Both the position numbers and the translations under genes were made by a program. 64,000 bases of DNA, from contig NC_057864.1 in NCBI RefSeq assembly GCF_019393635.1, positions 445,044,822 through 445,108,821 on the forward strand, written 5' to 3'. Shown here piece by piece: positions 1-10,229 of this stretch. Within the stretch, counting starts at the first letter, position 1, and each line of letters starts with the position of its first letter. Source of the DNA: Dromiciops gliroides (lineage: Eukaryota > Chordata > Mammalia > Microbiotheria > Microbiotheriidae). Below the pieces are notes generated by a model, which was not told the DNA's origin, searched no databases, and saw nothing but the letters and a program-made list of their open reading frames with translations.

Positions 1-590
1 TGAAAGATTTCTATTCTAATACACTTCTCACCTCCCTCCATGGTGAAGGTTAAAAACTGCAGCCCAATTCTCCAGTGACTCACTCCAGGAACAGGACATG
101 TGACATGAACCTGGTTCTCCCAGGGCTGCTCACCACGGGGTGAGACAGAGATGGCATTGTTCAAGGAAAGATTCAGGAAGTCAAACATCCGGAGTAAAGT
201 TGATGTACTCAGTTCACCCCACAGCCTTAAAAAGGAACTCAGTTTTACACTAACCAGACCAAGGGACTTACTTATTAGTGACCATTTTCTGCGGACACTG
301 GATGGGGCTCTGGAAACATTAGTTCACTTAATCTCTTGGAGATAACAGGGGGAAGAGGAGAAGCATCACCTCTACACAAATTTGGAAACATAGGTATGAG
401 AGTTTAAATCCAATCACAGAGAAGTGTTAGGCAAAGTTAACAGAGTAGGCTTCATGGGACCAAGGGGAACATGGAGACACTTTTAATCATCAGTGACCAC
501 AAGCCCTATGCCTACAACTGTATATAAATATCCCACATAGAAGGGACCCCCAATTTTTCCATGAGGAAAAACTATTCTTTTAAAAATAAT
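1..590. other. No gene or repeat recognised
   Basis: Moderate GC, no clear SINE or LINE match, and no reading frame with a protein-like composition. The longest frame (151-345) has no recognisable domain and no splice context. Probably old intergenic DNA. Confidence 0.5.
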
Positions 591-596
591 GTTCAG

Positions 597-762
597 GGGG
601 CAGCTAGGTGGCGCAGTGGATAAAGCACTGGCCTTGGATTCAGGAGGACCTGAGTTCAAATCCAGCCTCAGACACTTGACACTTAACTAGCTGTGTGACC
701 CTGGGCAAGTCACTTAACCCTCATTGCCCTGCAAAAACAGCAAAAAAAAAAAAAAAACCAAC
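597..762 (+). repeat. Marsupial tRNA-derived SINE (WSINE type), full length
   Basis: The reference copy for this window. The head is GGGGCAGCTAGGTGG. The pol III A box is TGGCGCAGTGG and the B box is GTTCAAATCC, followed by the GACCCTGGGCAAGTCAC core and an A/C-rich tail. A near-perfect ATAATGTTC duplication flanks it. Confidence 0.93.
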
Positions 763-852
763 AGCAACAACAAAAATATAATGTTCTATTGAAAGATTAA
801 CAAGCATAAATACAACCAATGACATGAGCTAAGGAATTATTTCTCTTTTCTT

Positions 853-998
853 TCTTTTTTTTTGGTGTGAGGCAATCGGCATTAAGTGATTTGTTCAAGG
901 TTACATGGCTAGTGTCAAGTGTCTAAGGTCAGATTTGAACTCAGTTCTTCCAGACTCCAGGGCCTGTGCTCTATTCGCTCTACCACCTAGCTACCCCA
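853..998 (-). repeat. WSINE-type SINE, diverged
   Basis: Antisense copy running from a T-run to CCTAGCTACCCC. It is more diverged than most copies in the window, so it is probably older. Confidence 0.85.
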
Positions 999-1015
999 TA
1001 ATTATTTTTCAATGC

Positions 1016-1252
1016 ATGTTGCTGTTTAGTCCTTACAGTCATATCCAACTCATGTCCCTCTTTGGGGTTTTCTTAGCAAAGATACTAGAGTGATTTGTCA
1101 TTTCCTTCTCCCAGCTCATTTTACAGATGAGGAAACTGAGGAAACAGAGTTGCGTGACTTGCCCAGGGTTACACAGCTATTAAGTGTCTAAGGTCAGATT
1201 TGAACTGGGTCTTCCGATCCCAGGCCTGGAGCTCTATCCGCTGCTCCACCTA
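1016..1252 (-). repeat. BovB-tailed CORE-SINE (Mar1-like)
   Basis: Read on the minus strand: a tRNA-like head, a CORE segment (CTCATCTGTAAAATGAG type), then a tail of the GGGGTYA..GAGT..GACT class ending in AACAGCAAC. The tail is the same kind as the 3' end of the BovB LINE at 7834-8655. Confidence 0.8.
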
Positions 1253-1264
1253 GTACAAAGTACT

Positions 1265-2115
1265 CTAAACAAACAAACAAACAAACTTTTCATTCTCATT
1301 AAGTCTTCCTCAGGATTCTTTGTTCATGTATTCATTCTTATTCACTTTTCCTGCTACATGGTCATAGGGTAGACTGCAACCTTCAGATTCTGCTTCCTTT
1401 GCTTTTCAGTGTTCCATACAGATCTTTCTAGATTATTTTGCACACTTCATACCTGTATTCCACTTAATTAATAGACTTCCATTTATTCAACCACTTCCCT
1501 ATTGCTAGATATTTAGGTTGTTTCCAGTTTTTATTCAATGACACACATAATGCATAGGCCAATCTCAAGGGAAGAAATCTAAGCTATCCATGGCCATATG
1601 AAAAAAATGCTCCACATCCTAATAATTAGAGAAACAAGGGGCAGCTAGGTGGCACAGTGGATAAAGCACTGGACCTGGATTCAGGAATACCTGAGTTCGA
1701 ATCCGGACACTTTACACTTACTAGCTGTGTGACCCTGGGCAAGTCACTTAACCCCCATGGCCCCGCAAAAAAAAAAATAAATAAATAAAATAAAGCACTG
1801 ATAGATTTCTCTCATTCAGACAAAAAAAAAATAATTAGAGAAATGCAAATGAAAATAATTCTAAGGTCCTACTTTGCACCCATCAGATTGGCGAAGGTGA
1901 CCAAAAAAAGAAAAGAAAAGAAAATTACAAATGTCGGAGAGGCCACAAGAAAACAGGCACATTAATGCACTCTTGGTTGAGTTGGTTGATTACATATAAT
2001 GCCATTAAGAAAATTTTTGTATAAATATTCATCCTGTTGTTTGTGATAATACTTTACAGTTATATTCCCAATGATGGAATTGTTGGGTCAGAAGGTATTG
2101 TTATTTTCATAACTT
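1265..2115. mobile_element. L1 fragments, two orientations, with a SINE inside
   Basis: At 1565-1637 and 1830-1960 the plus strand reads like the end of marsupial L1 ORF2 (AGAGAAATGCAAATGAAAA, CATCAGATTGGCGAA). The SINE at 1638-1829 splits it. On either side, 1375-1560 and 2010-2110 look like minus-strand L1 3' sequence (GTTGTTTCCAGTTTTT, TTGTTGGGTCAGAAGGTA). The joins are not resolved. Confidence 0.6.
1638..1829 (+). repeat. WSINE-type SINE inserted in L1
   Basis: Full-length head. The A-rich tail runs through AAATAAATAAATAAAATAAA and further A-runs. The host L1 sequence AATAATTAGAGAAA is duplicated on both sides, so the insertion is clean. Confidence 0.9.
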
Positions 2116-2124
2116 AGTGTACTG

Positions 2125-2290
2125 CGATTATTATTGTTGTTGGTCACCAGTCTTACTCTCTCCTCAGGAGTCATCTGGGTCCAGTAGCAAGATATAGATC
2201 AGGACAACCGGAGATGGCCCCATGCCATGGGAGACCTTGACCTTTTTAAGTTAAGGTCTTTCCCAGGTCTCAATTTGTCTGAGTCAACAT
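2125..2290 (-). repeat. Composite-SINE tail fragment
   Basis: Contains the CATCTGGGTCCAGTAGCAAG and GGAGATGGCCCC strings also found at 3895, 12325 and 23216. Only the non-tRNA 3' half of the composite SINE is present. Confidence 0.65.
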
Positions 2291-2294
2291 CCAA

Positions 2295-2835
2295 TAGTGA
2301 TTAAAGCTAGGCAAGAAATGAGGCAACAACAACAAAAAAGGCTTCTTTTACCTATTAAGAAAAAAAAATTCAATCTAGGAGGTGAAGACCCTCAGGGTTT
2401 CTGGCCAGAACGGAAACAATTGCTATTTACTCTCACTCTGAACCATCAAAATTCAACAATGATCAAGTGTAGATTGGGCTGGACCCATTGTCAGTAAATC
2501 AGTGAGAGTCAGAATGATTTGGCTTTAAGGCATAGTCAAGTAGCTCTATTTGAATCCCAATAGGCTTTATCAAAGCTGGGTTTTCCTGTGCGGTATTTCA
2601 AGAAATTATTAATGAAACTACATTGGGCAAAAGAGTTAATTGTCCTAGTTTGTTTTGTTTTGTTTTAATAATAGAATAAATAAGCCGGGAAGAGGGAAAA
2701 AATCTAGTCCATAAACCCCAAGATATCTTGCAAGGCTTCAGCATCCAGAATTTATATTCCTTTGGACAGATCACCTACAGGTAAAGCTATGGTTTTCTAT
2801 GTGACAGAGGAAGAGAGGGGAGTGGAGGGAGAGAA
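2295..2835. other. No feature recognised
   Basis: No coding frame, LINE or SINE match seen. The 2297-2497 frame has simple composition and no domain. Confidence 0.4.
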
Positions 2836-2837
2836 AG

Positions 2838-2907
2838 GAGGGAGGAAAGAAGGAAGGAAGGAAAGGAAGGAAGAAAGGAAGGAAGGAAGGAAGAAAGGAA
2901 GGAAGGG
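2838..2907. repeat. (GGAA)n purine microsatellite
   Basis: Tandem GGAA/AGAAAGGAAGG units, interrupted. It lies directly beside the LTR-related sequence at 2905. Confidence 0.9.
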
Positions 2908-2935
2908 TCATGGGAGGAAGTTCCCTTGAACTCAA

Positions 2936-3117
2936 GTTCCTTGAACTCCCCAGAGAACTGTTGGAGTAACCGGAAAAAGGGCGGCAGTCTCATCTTCTGT
3001 AACTGCTTCCTGCTGATTATGGATCAGCCCTTTTTCTCTAGATATAAGAAGGGGGAATGTCATGGGAGGACTGTGGGCCCCGGTTACTCCAACAGTTCTC
3101 TGGTGAGTTCAAGGAAC
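2936..3117. repeat. 38-bp inverted repeat with ~106-bp loop
   Basis: Arm 2936-2973 is nearly the reverse complement of arm 3080-3117 (core CCAGAGAACTGTTGGAGTAA against TTACTCCAACAGTTCTCTGG). It sits across the start of the LTR at 3058. Confidence 0.9.
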
Positions 3118-3814
3118 TTTTTCCTTGAAACCTCAGGGGTTTTCCCTTGAAATCAAGTAGGCCTCTTCTTGAACTCAATCAAGGACACACACACACCCAA
3201 AAGAGATAAGCGGTACGGGATCGAATTGAGCATGCTCCAGGACCACCACCCTACATTCCAGTCCTGAGCACCTGGATGAGGTAATCCAGGAGAAGACCAC
3301 CTGGAACCACCCATCAGCAGACTGCTTAGACCCATCTGGACATAGTTGACACCCACCACCAGATCGCTCTCGAGGTATTCCTCCTACCCCAGTGCAATGC
3401 GGGAGGACCCAATAAGAGACTCTTACCCACTCCATCTAAATCCTATAAAAAGGCGCTCCCTGAACTAGTTGAGGAGGAAAGTGTTTTGTTCATGCAAAAC
3501 CTTCATCCTGGCCAGTTTCTCTTGTACCCCAATAAACCTGTTCTTTTATTCCTAATTAGGTCTTGTGTGAGAGTGTAATTCTTTTTTTTTTTTTTTTTTT
3601 TTTTTTGCGGGGCAATGGGGGTTAAGTGACTTGCCTAGGGTCACACAGCTAGTAAGTGTCAAGTGTCTGAGGCTGGATTTGAACTCAGGTACTCCTGAAT
3701 CCAGGGCCGGTGCTTTATCCACTGCGCCACCTAGCCGCCCTCGAGAGTGTAATTCTTTACAGAGGAATCCTAAGGACCCATGTGCTTTCTCCTCCCAGTT
3801 TTTCCCCCATATCA
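3058..3814 (+). mobile_element. Solo LTR-like fossil, split by a SINE
   Basis: Starts TGTCATGGGAGGA and ends near CCCCCATATCA. It has a TATA box (CTATAAAAAGG, about 3443) and a polyadenylation signal (AATAAACC, about 3530). Its U5-like end (GTGTAATTCTTTA, GGAATCCTAAGGACCC) is shared with the LTRs at 12921 and 18872, so it belongs to a related family. No target duplication was recognised. Old relative to the SINE it contains. Confidence 0.75.
3582..3742 (-). repeat. WSINE-type SINE inside the LTR
   Basis: Full length, with a long T-run (tail side). The LTR sequence GAGAGTGTAATTCTT is duplicated on both sides. Confidence 0.93.
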
Positions 3815-3894
3815 GAAGGAAGGAAGGAAGAAGCATTGCTCATCTGGAACTGGTCAGTGGGTCCCCAATGGGGCAGCTACTACTACTCATAAAT

Positions 3895-4080
3895 TGTTAC
3901 TTTTCCTTCATTCTCGAAGAGGACCGTGACATTGGGATGATATCTTGACTTGCAAGTGAATTGGATTTAAGTGAGGCAGGGCTGTGCAAAGTCACCAGCT
4001 TCACTCTCTCCTCCAGAGCCATCTGGGTCCAGTAACAAGGTATAGATCAAGACAACTGGAGATGGCCCCCACTACTATAG
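3895..4080 (-). repeat. Composite-SINE tail (3' half only)
   Basis: Reads TTCATTCTCGAAGAGGACCGTGAC on the plus strand, through CCATCTGGGTCCAGTAACAA, to GGAGATGGCCCC. The tRNA-like half is absent. Confidence 0.75.
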
Positions 4081-4084
4081 AACT

Positions 4085-4670
4085 TTACAAAAGGTTCTAT
4101 AAGTTTGCAATTCCACTAACAATGAATGTATTGCTGTTCAACAACCTTGACGGGACCTGGTTTCAATGATCTTAATTACTTTTGCCTATTTAATGAATGT
4201 GAGGTGGTACTTCAGCATTGTTATAATTTGAAGAGGAAAACCTACTTTTCATTTCTGCCAGTGTCTGAAGATCAGTAGGATTGTGATTGACAGTTACTGA
4301 GAGTGAAGTCATGCCTGGGATAGGAGGGAAGGAAAGAGACAATCTGAGAAAATATGGTAGACATAGTAAAATTAGATTTCAAGAAGCCATCTGTTAGCTT
4401 TATAGTTCACTTTATAGTTATAGACAAGATGGAAAGATATGGGACTCTAAACTGGTTCAAAGGCATTACCTAATAGTGTTGATTAATAAATTGATGCCAT
4501 CTTGAAGAGTATTCTCTCTATTGAAGTGCCACAGAGTTCTGTCTTTGGCTCTGTCTTGTTCAATATTTTTATTATTCATTTCAATGGAGAAATAAATGTC
4601 ATGCTTTTCCTATGCTTACCTAACTTGCTCATAAGATTTAGACTGGGAAGGGATCCTAAAAAATGCCTAG
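4085..4670. other. No feature recognised
   Basis: A+T-moderate DNA. No gene-like frame or confident repeat. Confidence 0.4.
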
Positions 4671-4684
4671 CTGAACACCCTCAT

Positions 4685-4836
4685 TTTTTTTTTTATTTTT
4701 AAGTGAGGCAATTGGGGTTAAGTGACTTGCCCAGGGTCACACAGCTAGTAAGTGTTAAGTGTCTGAGGCCGGATTTGAACTCAGGTACTCCTGACTCCAG
4801 GGCCGGTGCTCTATCCACTGCACCACTTAGCTGCCC
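4685..4836 (-). repeat. WSINE-type SINE
   Basis: Full-length antisense copy. CTGAACACCCTCATTTT is duplicated exactly at both ends. Confidence 0.93.
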
Positions 4837-5269
4837 CTGAACACCCTCATTTTACAATGAGAAAACTAAAGTCCAGATGTATGGATTAAGACTGGAGGTC
4901 ACAAAGGTCAAAAGTAGCAGAGATAGGTTCCAAATCCAAGTCCTTTGACTTCAAACACCATGGTGTGGTTTTTTTTTTTTTCCTACTAAATTATACTGCT
5001 TCTCACACTGATGACATGATGCTAGTATAGCATGGAACTGGACCAGTCATTGGAATATCCTCAGTTTGCCCTTCCTGGTGAGTTATATAAGAACATACAA
5101 AATCTACCCTACCTGATTTCAATCCAACAGAAGGTTTGGTGAGCCTTCTTCTGGCCAAGAATGATTAAGAGCCTTGTACAGTAAAGTAATAGAGTATTAT
5201 GACTGGCTGAGGAGACAAAAGAAATGATGATAGCAGAGAGGCTGAGACTGAACTGAATGGTCTCTCTTT

Positions 5270-5790
5270 CCTGGTAGTTTTCTCCTGAGGAGGACTGATG
5301 TGAGCCACCAGGTGGAGGAAGAGCAGCAGCCTCTATCTCCCACCCAGCTGTTCTGTGTTTGTGAATTTATGATGTGTCTTTTCCTTTGGTCTCTTTTCTG
5401 TTTATTTTTTCCTCATTATAGATGAATGAGTTGACCAGGTTACAACCTCATGAGTTTCCATAGGTTAGAAGAGTCATGTACTCAACAGCTGGAAATGGTA
5501 GTCGAGATCAATGGGACCAGTACCAGAAGTAGCTGAGTCAGGCCTTGAAGAGCAACCATGGATTACCCCATCTCAGCCAAGACACTTCACCCCATAAGGA
5601 AACAGCCAAGATCAACAAGGGAGCCACTTGTCCATGTCCAAATGTCCTCAACCCAAAGCAGACTTGATGAGAATTCTTTGAAATTTTTTAGGGTTAGGAG
5701 TCAAGGGTACCCCTGGACCTCACACATTCCCCACAGCCCCATATGCCTTATTGGAATGGCAATATAAGTTAGATTCCACTCTCAACGGGG

Positions 5791-5823
<33 letters not shown>

Positions 5824-6100
5824 CACTCTCGTGTGCGTGCTCGAGTGCAAAGGGAAACTGTGCCCTCTGGCTTGTGGGAATTATTTTGTTCTTGCTATAC
5901 CTTCTCAGTCAATTTTACTGGTCTTGCTATACATTCTAAATAAATTCCTGCTAAAAAAGTTAATTGATGTCAGTGGACTGATTGATATTGGGGGAAACAC
6001 AGCAGATGGGGGCTCATTAGTATCTGAAATCTCAGCCCCTTTGAATTATCTCTTGAATCCTAGGCAGTAGAAGCAGAAGCCACACTCTGGGGATCCAACT
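5270..6100 (+). mobile_element. Possible LTR-type fossil with (GT)n
   Basis: Contains AATAAATTCCTGC (about 5938), then a U5-like stretch ending near ACTCTGGGGATCCAACTTA. A (GT)n run at 5792-5820 lies inside it. No ends or target duplication were defined. It could equally be single-copy DNA. Confidence 0.3.
5792..5820. repeat. (GT)n microsatellite
   Basis: About 14 GT units. They create artefactual Cys-Val frames. Confidence 0.95.
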
Positions 6101-6126
6101 TACCAGTAAGTAAACTTAGAAGGAAT

Positions 6127-6225
6127 ACTATGCAAAAGAAAGAAAGAATGAAAGAAAGAACAAAAGAAAGAAAGAGAAAGAAAGAGAAAAAGAGAGAAAG
6201 AAAGAAAAAGAGAAAAAGAAAAGGA
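6127..6225. repeat. (GAAA)n/(AAAG)n microsatellite
   Basis: Imperfect AAAG units across about 100 bases. Confidence 0.9.
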
Positions 6226-6229
6226 TAGC

Positions 6230-7160
6230 AAAAATGTTAAATGACAAACTAGAGATCTATGGGCATTCTCATATGATATACTGAAATGCTGAGTTAAATC
6301 TAATGAAATTCAATAGGGACAAATGTTAAGAGCTGCACTTAAGTTTTAAAAAATCAATTGTCAAAGTTCAAAATGGAATAGATGCTTAGTTCATGAGAAA
6401 AAAAAAAGATCTGGAGGTTTTAATTGATGGCAAATTCCATATGCACCCTCCCAGTGGTGTAGTTACTAAAAAAAAAAAAAATACAGTGAGATCTTAGGCT
6501 AAATGAGCATCACATTCAAGGGGGGTGGGGGGTGGGGTGTTAGCCCTACTTCACTAGGTCCTGATCAGACCATATCTGGAATCAGGTGATATATCCCAAG
6601 CCTTCTGAGCTGGAAGGAAGCTTTGGAGATCATCTAATCAAGAATTCCCAAGTCAGGTGTTCATGTCATACGGAAAAACAATTGCAGGAGGGCGGGGTAA
6701 CTGAAGAAGAGGATAATTAGTTGAGAGGGAGCAGCATACATACCTATCTTCAAATGTCTCTCTTGGCTGTTGTGTGGGAAAAAGGAGCAGGTTTGGAGTT
6801 CTCTGGAGAGGCTGGAATGAGGACTGAACGAAAGGAAGAAGTTACATCGAGGCAGATTTCAACCTCAGAGAGGAACTTTCTAACAATTAGAAGTGTCTGA
6901 AAATAGAATAGATCGCCTCATGGGAAAGTGAGTCAGCCTCCACTGACGATGTTTAGGCAGAGGCTGGAAACTACTTGTCAGGGATGCAGGAGAGGGGATT
7001 GATAAATTAGGCAGGGGGCTGGACTGGATGAACTTTCTGAATCCTTCCTGTTCTGATTTTATCCTCCCCCAAGAAGGAGTCTGGGGAAGTCTTCTTTCCC
7101 TGCTACTTGGTTCTTTTATTCTTTTAAAAGATTTCTGTTCTTCTCCTTCCCTTAATTACA
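6230..7160. other. Mostly unassigned, with old MIR-like scraps
   Basis: 6900-7030 (GGGGGCTGGACTGGATGAA) resembles the tail of old therian MIR-class repeats. Nothing else is recognisable. Confidence 0.4.
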
Positions 7161-7163
7161 CAC

Positions 7164-7166
7164 ATC

Positions 7167-7203
<37 letters not shown>
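7164..7203. repeat. (CA)n microsatellite
   Basis: About 19 CA units. Confidence 0.95.
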
Positions 7204-7205
<2 letters not shown>

Positions 7206-7833
7206 GTACGTTTCTCCCTCTTCTTTTTATTTTTCCTCCTCTTCCCAACCACCTCCAGAAATGAGACAACACCTCAACCCCACAAACAACACTAGTATTT
7301 GACATTGCTTTTCTCTGTATTTTTCCATTTCCTTTCCTCGCTTTGGTCAGATCTCTATCCTCCATTGCCTCTGTACACTCTGCTGTTTGCTTCCCTCTTC
7401 TAACCAAAGGAAGGAAAGCAAAACCTTATTGACTCATGTAGAAAAACATTTATTGGACTTCTGGTTCCCCTCCTGAGGACAGCAGCTGGTGATGTTGATT
7501 CTCCATCTTTTCCAATTCTTCCATATCCTTCTCTAATTTCACACTCACTCCCACTTCTTCCTTGACAAATAATCCCACCTGGCTCCCCAGGGGAAGTGTG
7601 GAGAACTGAGAGATGGTTGAAAAGGTGATCCTCCTGAGTACCCAGTCCCAGAGGGTACAATTTATTTCTCTCCAAGCTCTACTCCAGACTCCTCCATCAT
7701 GCCCCAGAAAACTCTTCATCTTTGAAGATAACTTCAGTCCTAGAATTCTCACCTCAGAAGGACCCTTAGCACTTTGGGCCTCTCCCTCTCATTATATGGC
7801 TCCTTCCATCACTTCCATTTGGGGGGGGGGAAT

Positions 7834-8655
7834 CTATTGTTGTTGTAGTTTAGTCATGTCTGACTCTTTGTGACCTCATGGATCATACAGCACACCTGGC
7901 TCTTTTATCCTTCACTATCTCCTGAAGTCTGTCCAAGCTCATATTATTTACTTCTGTGACACTATCTATCCCATCCCCTACCCTCCCCTTTTCCTTTTGC
8001 TGTCAATCTTTCCCAACATCAAGGCCTTTTCCAATGAGTCCCATCTTTTCATTATGTGGTCAAAGTATTTAAGCTGCAGTTTCAGTATTTGACCATCCAG
8101 TGAATAGTCTGAACTAATTTCTTTAAGTATTGACTCATTTCATCTCCTCATTGTCCAAAGGACTCTCAAATGTCTTCTCCTTCTCCTTCTCCTTCTCCTT
8201 CTCCTTCTCCTTCTCCTTCTCCTTCTCCTTCTCCTTCTCCTTCTCTTCTTCTTCCACACAGCTAGTAAGTGTTAAGTGTCTGAGGCCGGATTTGAACTTA
8301 GGTCCTCCTGACTCCAGGGCCGGTGCTCTATGCACTGCACCACTAGCTGCTCCTCTCAAATGTCTTCTTGAGCACTGTAATTCAGAAGTGTCAATTCTGC
8401 AGCACTCAACGTTTTTGATGGTCCAACTCTCACAGCCATACGCTGCTGCTGGAAAAGCCAGAGATTTGACTATCTGGACCTTAGTTGACAAGGTGATGTC
8501 TCTGCTTTTTAGTATGCTATACAGATTTGACATCGCTTTCCTTCCAAGGAGTAAGCATCTTTTAATTTCATAGCTGCAGTTGTTACTGCAGTGATCTTTG
8601 AGGCCAAGAATGTAAAATCTGACACTGCTTTCATTTCTTCCCCCTCTATATGCCA
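7834..8655 (-). mobile_element. BovB (RTE clade) LINE, 3' fragment
   Basis: The minus strand matches the end of the BovB reverse transcriptase ORF. In order it carries VSDFTFLASKI, AAMKLKDAYSLEGK, the SRDITLSTKVQIVKSL segment, AYGCESWTI and RRHLR. These correspond to the ruminant strings VSDFIFLGSKI, EIKRRLLLGRK and MYGCESWTVKK. The DNA then runs to the tail GGTCACAAAGAGTCAGACAT followed by ACTACAACAACAATA. It is 5'-truncated, the reading frame is broken, and a SINE splits it at 8179. BovB is known in marsupials and in ruminants. Confidence 0.9.
8179..8352 (-). repeat. WSINE-type SINE with (GGAGAA)n tail, inside BovB
   Basis: On the tail side the A-run is replaced by about 70 bases of CTTCTC repeats. 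CTCTCAAATGTCTTCT from BovB is duplicated on both sides (8163-8178 and 8353-8368). The repeat tract produces a false Phe-Ser or Lys-Glu protein. Confidence 0.93.
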
Positions 8656-8679
8656 AAAAGGGATGGATCCAGTTGCCAA

Positions 8680-8990
8680 GATCTTAGAATATAGAGGAGC
8701 ATAGGAAGACCTAGATGAATTGATGCAGAGTGAAGTGAGAGGAACCAAGAAAACAACATATGAAGACACATACACAATGTGAATGGAAAGGATGACCACC
8801 ACAAAATAATTTAAAAAAAAGAATTTATGGTTGTACAATTAATTAGAATAAATATGGCTCAAAATAAGAGATATGAGGAAATATTTCCTTCCCACTCCTT
8901 CACAGAGATAGTTACAGAGAGGTGGAATATTGCATATATTTTCAGAATATTTTGATGTATTGTTTAGTTTTGCTGGGTCTCCCCCCCCTT
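8680..8990 (+). mobile_element. L1-type 3' fragment
   Basis: Reads GAATTGATGCAGAGTGAAGT followed by GAGAGGAACCAAGA, the marsupial LINE 3' signature also at 56713 and 60416. The poor downstream match suggests an older subfamily. Confidence 0.6.
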
Positions 8991-9013
8991 TTTCTTTAAA
9001 AAATATGGCTGGA

Positions 9014-9163
9014 GGGGCAGCTAGGTGGCACAGTGGATAGAGCACCAGCTCTGGAGTCAGAAGGACCTGAGTTCAAATCCGGCCTCAGACACTTAACACT
9101 TACTAGCTGTGTGAAACTAGGCAAGTCACTTAACCCCAATTGCCTCACCAAAAAAAAAAATAT
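9014..9163 (+). repeat. WSINE-type SINE
   Basis: Full length, tail A-run then TATATATA. ATATGGCTG is present on both sides. Confidence 0.92.
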
Positions 9164-9239
9164 ATATATATGGCTGAGGTGAGAGTCAGGGAGAATGGAA
9201 AAAAAAAATGTTTGTAAACATGTAAAAAGAAAAGATATC

Positions 9240-9284
9240 AAAATAATTTTTTGTGCCACCTAGCTGACCTCAAAATAATTTTTT
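9240..9284 (-). repeat. Ultra-short SINE remnant
   Basis: Only GTGCCACCTAGCTGAC-like SINE head sequence (about 17 bases) remains. It lies between two copies of CAAAATAATTTTT. Confidence 0.7.
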
Positions 9285-9294
9285 TTTTAAAAAA

Positions 9295-9451
9295 AGATGG
9301 ATAAAGTGGATAAAGCACCCGCCCTGGATTCTGGAGGACCTGAATTCAAATCTGACCTCAGACACTTGACACTTACTAGCTGTGTGACCCTGGGCAAGTC
9401 ACTTAACCCTCATTACACCACAAAAACAAAAACAAAATTGAACAAACAAAA
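9295..9451 (+). repeat. WSINE-type SINE, head partly missing
   Basis: Matches from GTGGATAAAGCACC onward and ends in an AAAACAAAAACAAAAT tail. It abuts the remnant at 9240, so the two may come from overlapping events. Confidence 0.88.
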
Positions 9452-9459
9452 AAATAGAT

Positions 9460-9830
9460 TCTTCCCCTATGGACTAGGTTAAAAAAATGGAGCTATTAGA
9501 AAAAGAATCAAGTGCCATCTGCTGGAAAGCTTATGAAAACTTTGATACGCCAAAGGATCTGGGATTCCATCTAGGTGATGGATCCCAACCCATCCGTGCC
9601 TCCTCACCCTGGAAGAATCTTGTCCTCATCTCCTTGTTAATATTCCACAGTAGGGGCACCAACCATGTTGGAAAGCTTCCTTCAGATCTCTCAATGTTCG
9701 TAGATGCTCATTTGTAACCCTATGTATTTTTTTATGCACTTAAAACATTTGTTTTAAGGAATCCATAGGTTTCCCCAGACAGCAAAGGAAGTCCATGACA
9801 CACTGTCATAGTGCATGCATTATATTTAAT
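9460..9830. other. No feature recognised
   Basis: Non-repetitive in appearance, with no domain-bearing frame. Confidence 0.4.
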
Positions 9831-9834
9831 AATT

Positions 9835-10060
9835 ACAGTTGATGATTTACCTACAGTCTAACAGTTTGCAAGGCATTCTCTATCCTCTTGATCATCACCT
9901 GAGAAATAACAAAGGTGTTATGCTTGTTTTATAGTTGAGGAAATAGCGGGTCAGAGGGGTTAATTCCTTTGCCTAAAGTCACACAGGTGGTATGGGGGTA
10001 CTGAGTGAACCCCCATCTCTCCCCATGCCAAAACCAGCTCTCTTTCAGCCATACCACACT
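9835..10060 (-). repeat. MIR-class SINE
   Basis: Has a TATAGTTGAGGAAATAGCGG and GTTAATTCCTTTGCCTAAAG core, a MIR/CORE signature. Diverged, hence ancient. Confidence 0.6.
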
Positions 10061-10229
10061 ACTCTTAAAATAAGAAACTTCATTTCTCTAACATTCATAT
10101 TTTCATTAATTCAGACTGCCTTTGCCCTCCCCCCCCCCCCGCCCCCAACACCAACCTTAGTTCAAATTAGTGAGGATTGTACTTGGTACCATAACCCCTA
10201 GCAAACAGTATACTCTAATACCCAGGAGA

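Noticed and set aside
597-762. tRNA gene at each SINE head
   Set aside because: A and B boxes are present, but the cloverleaf is not intact and the sequence repeats some forty times. It is a tRNA-derived SINE.
3631-3948. Frames containing PRVTQLVSVKCLRPDLNSG or its reverse (HLTLTSCVTLGKSLNP), many sites
   Set aside because: These strings are the two strands of the WSINE. They recur wherever the SINE lies and mark no gene.
8130-8656. Frames of 147 and 173 residues over one locus
   Set aside because: The plus frame is a Phe-Ser run from (CTTCTC)n plus antisense SINE. The minus frame is BovB interrupted by the same SINE. Neither is a gene.
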